DNA of 15,230 nt from Anaerolineaceae bacterium (GTDB lineage: Bacteria; Chloroflexota; Anaerolineae; Anaerolineales; Anaerolineaceae): the NCBI GenBank assembly GCA_003524305.1, contig DQHW01000030.1, positions 125,952 to 141,181 of the forward strand, read 5' to 3'. The translations under genes and the position numbers were made by a program. The notes under the pieces were generated by a model. The model was not told the DNA's origin, made no database searches, and worked only from the letters and a program-made list of their open reading frames with translations. This document shows, piece after piece, positions 14,747 through 15,230 of this stretch (positions are counted from its first letter, which is position 1; every line of letters begins with the position of its first letter).

Positions 14747-15057
14747 TTTTTTATATGTTTTTTCTATGAGTTTTTAAGTTATTGTGACCACATGGCTAAA
14801 TGCACTAATTTCAAACTTGGGAAAATAAGAATATTTGTATTGTACACGAAATCAAAGTTGAATCTTTCGTTTCAATCCATTTATATAACTCGTATATGTT
14901 CCAGAATTAATCGATTAGGTCATACAGATACGGAAAATGATATTCAAAGGATCTCGATTGACTTTATTTAGGCACACTACTGTGTGTTATCGCTTTACTC
15001 ATCACAACATAGGTCCCATATCATCCCTCGAAATTAAGAATACCGAACTTTAAAACA
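14747..15057. other. AT-rich intergenic region without a gene
   Basis: About 310 bases with no credible gene on either strand. It holds the possible histidine kinase promoter, a perfect 10-base palindrome TAATCGATTA (14908-14917) and a small CACAC-TACT-GTGTG hairpin (14973-14986) that could be regulator sites. I see nothing else. Confidence 0.6.
14828..14855 (-). promoter_or_regulatory. Possible promoter of the two-component operon
   Basis: Minus strand TTGATT (14855-14850), 16-base spacer, TATTCT (14833-14828). The same -10 hexamer is proposed for the right importer operon. It would give a leader of about 75 bases. No LacI-type operator is present, so this operon is outside the LacI regulon. 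Confidence 0.35.
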
Positions 15058-15225
15058 AAAAAGAGCCTGGATCGGCTCTTATTATAGTGATCCACCAAGG
15101 GCTCAAATACCACACCCTTGGGGTGCCCTGAACCTGATTAAATTAAAAAGAGCCTGGATCGGCTCTTATTATAGTGATCCACCAGGGGCTCGATATCCTC
15201 CCCCGAATGGGGGAAGCCTGAACCT
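15058..15225. repeat. Two tandem twin-hairpin units, about 87 bases apart
   Basis: Unit 1 (15058-15135) and unit 2 (15145-15225) share their first 40 bases exactly and end with the same CCTGAACCT. Each begins with a perfect hairpin, AAGAGCC-TGGATC-GGCTCTT (15061-15080 and 15148-15167). Each then forms a second hairpin whose sequence differs between units but still pairs: ACCC/GGGT (15114-15117 with 15121-15124) enclosed by AGGGC/GCCCT in unit 1, and TCCCCC/GGGGGA (15199-15204 with 15209-15214) enclosed by GGGCT/AGCCT in unit 2. This points to an RNA structure or a structured repeat family. The strand is not known, and the array may continue past the window edge. Confidence 0.7.
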
Positions 15226-15230
15226 ATAAA

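Noticed and set aside
15058..15225. CRISPR array
   Set aside because: Only two units, with 87-base spacing, a long identical part and strong internal hairpins. There is no series of short repeats with unique spacers and no cas gene.

Overview
The window looks like part of a chromosome from a Chloroflexota bacterium, most likely class Anaerolineae. This rests on indirect signs: two sugar-binding lipoproteins with the Thr/Pro/Ala/Glu-rich linkers common in that group, a mix of transporter types also seen in Firmicutes, a soluble NarL-type histidine kinase, and moderate G+C with a more GC-rich stretch around 4.2-7.4 kb. No rRNA, tRNA or other taxonomic marker is present, so the assignment is an inference. 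All 12 recognisable genes, including one cut by the left edge, lie on the minus strand. Reading order therefore runs from the right end to the left.

Right part (15.2-11.5 kb): two imperfect 78-81 base tandem units with strong hairpins lie at the edge, with no gene between them and a promoter-like sequence near 14.84 kb. Then follow a soluble PAS-containing histidine kinase, its LuxR-type response regulator (overlapping by ATGA), and an FGGY carbohydrate kinase 40 bases further on, probably one operon. The FGGY protein aligns with glycerol kinase almost throughout but lacks the glycerol-contacting residues. Next (11.2-9.4 kb) is a 600-residue membrane protein that joins an alpha/beta hydrolase to a polytopic membrane region.

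Central and left part (9.35-0.4 kb): a sugar-responsive regulon. A LacI-family repressor gene, a 119-residue STAS/SpoIIAA-like protein, and two complete CUT1-type sugar importers (binding lipoprotein plus two permeases each) all have the same 16-base inverted repeat, ATGAAAGTGTTTTCAT or a one-base variant. In every case it overlaps or directly abuts the -10 box of a good sigma-70-type promoter. The simplest reading is that the LacI protein represses itself, both importers and the STAS-like gene until a sugar signal arrives. Neither importer has an ATPase gene here, so both probably use a shared ATPase encoded elsewhere. The leftmost gene is the start of a uridine-kinase-like P-loop kinase.

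Regulatory detail beyond the genes: both importer operons have a strong hairpin between the binding-protein gene and the first permease gene, as expected if the binding protein is made in excess. Three genes for exported or membrane proteins carry a second, near-perfect Shine-Dalgarno sequence 62-68 bases upstream of the start codon, in addition to the normal one. This resembles the mRNA-stabilising STAB-SD element known from Bacillus. I see no mobile element, CRISPR array or phage gene.
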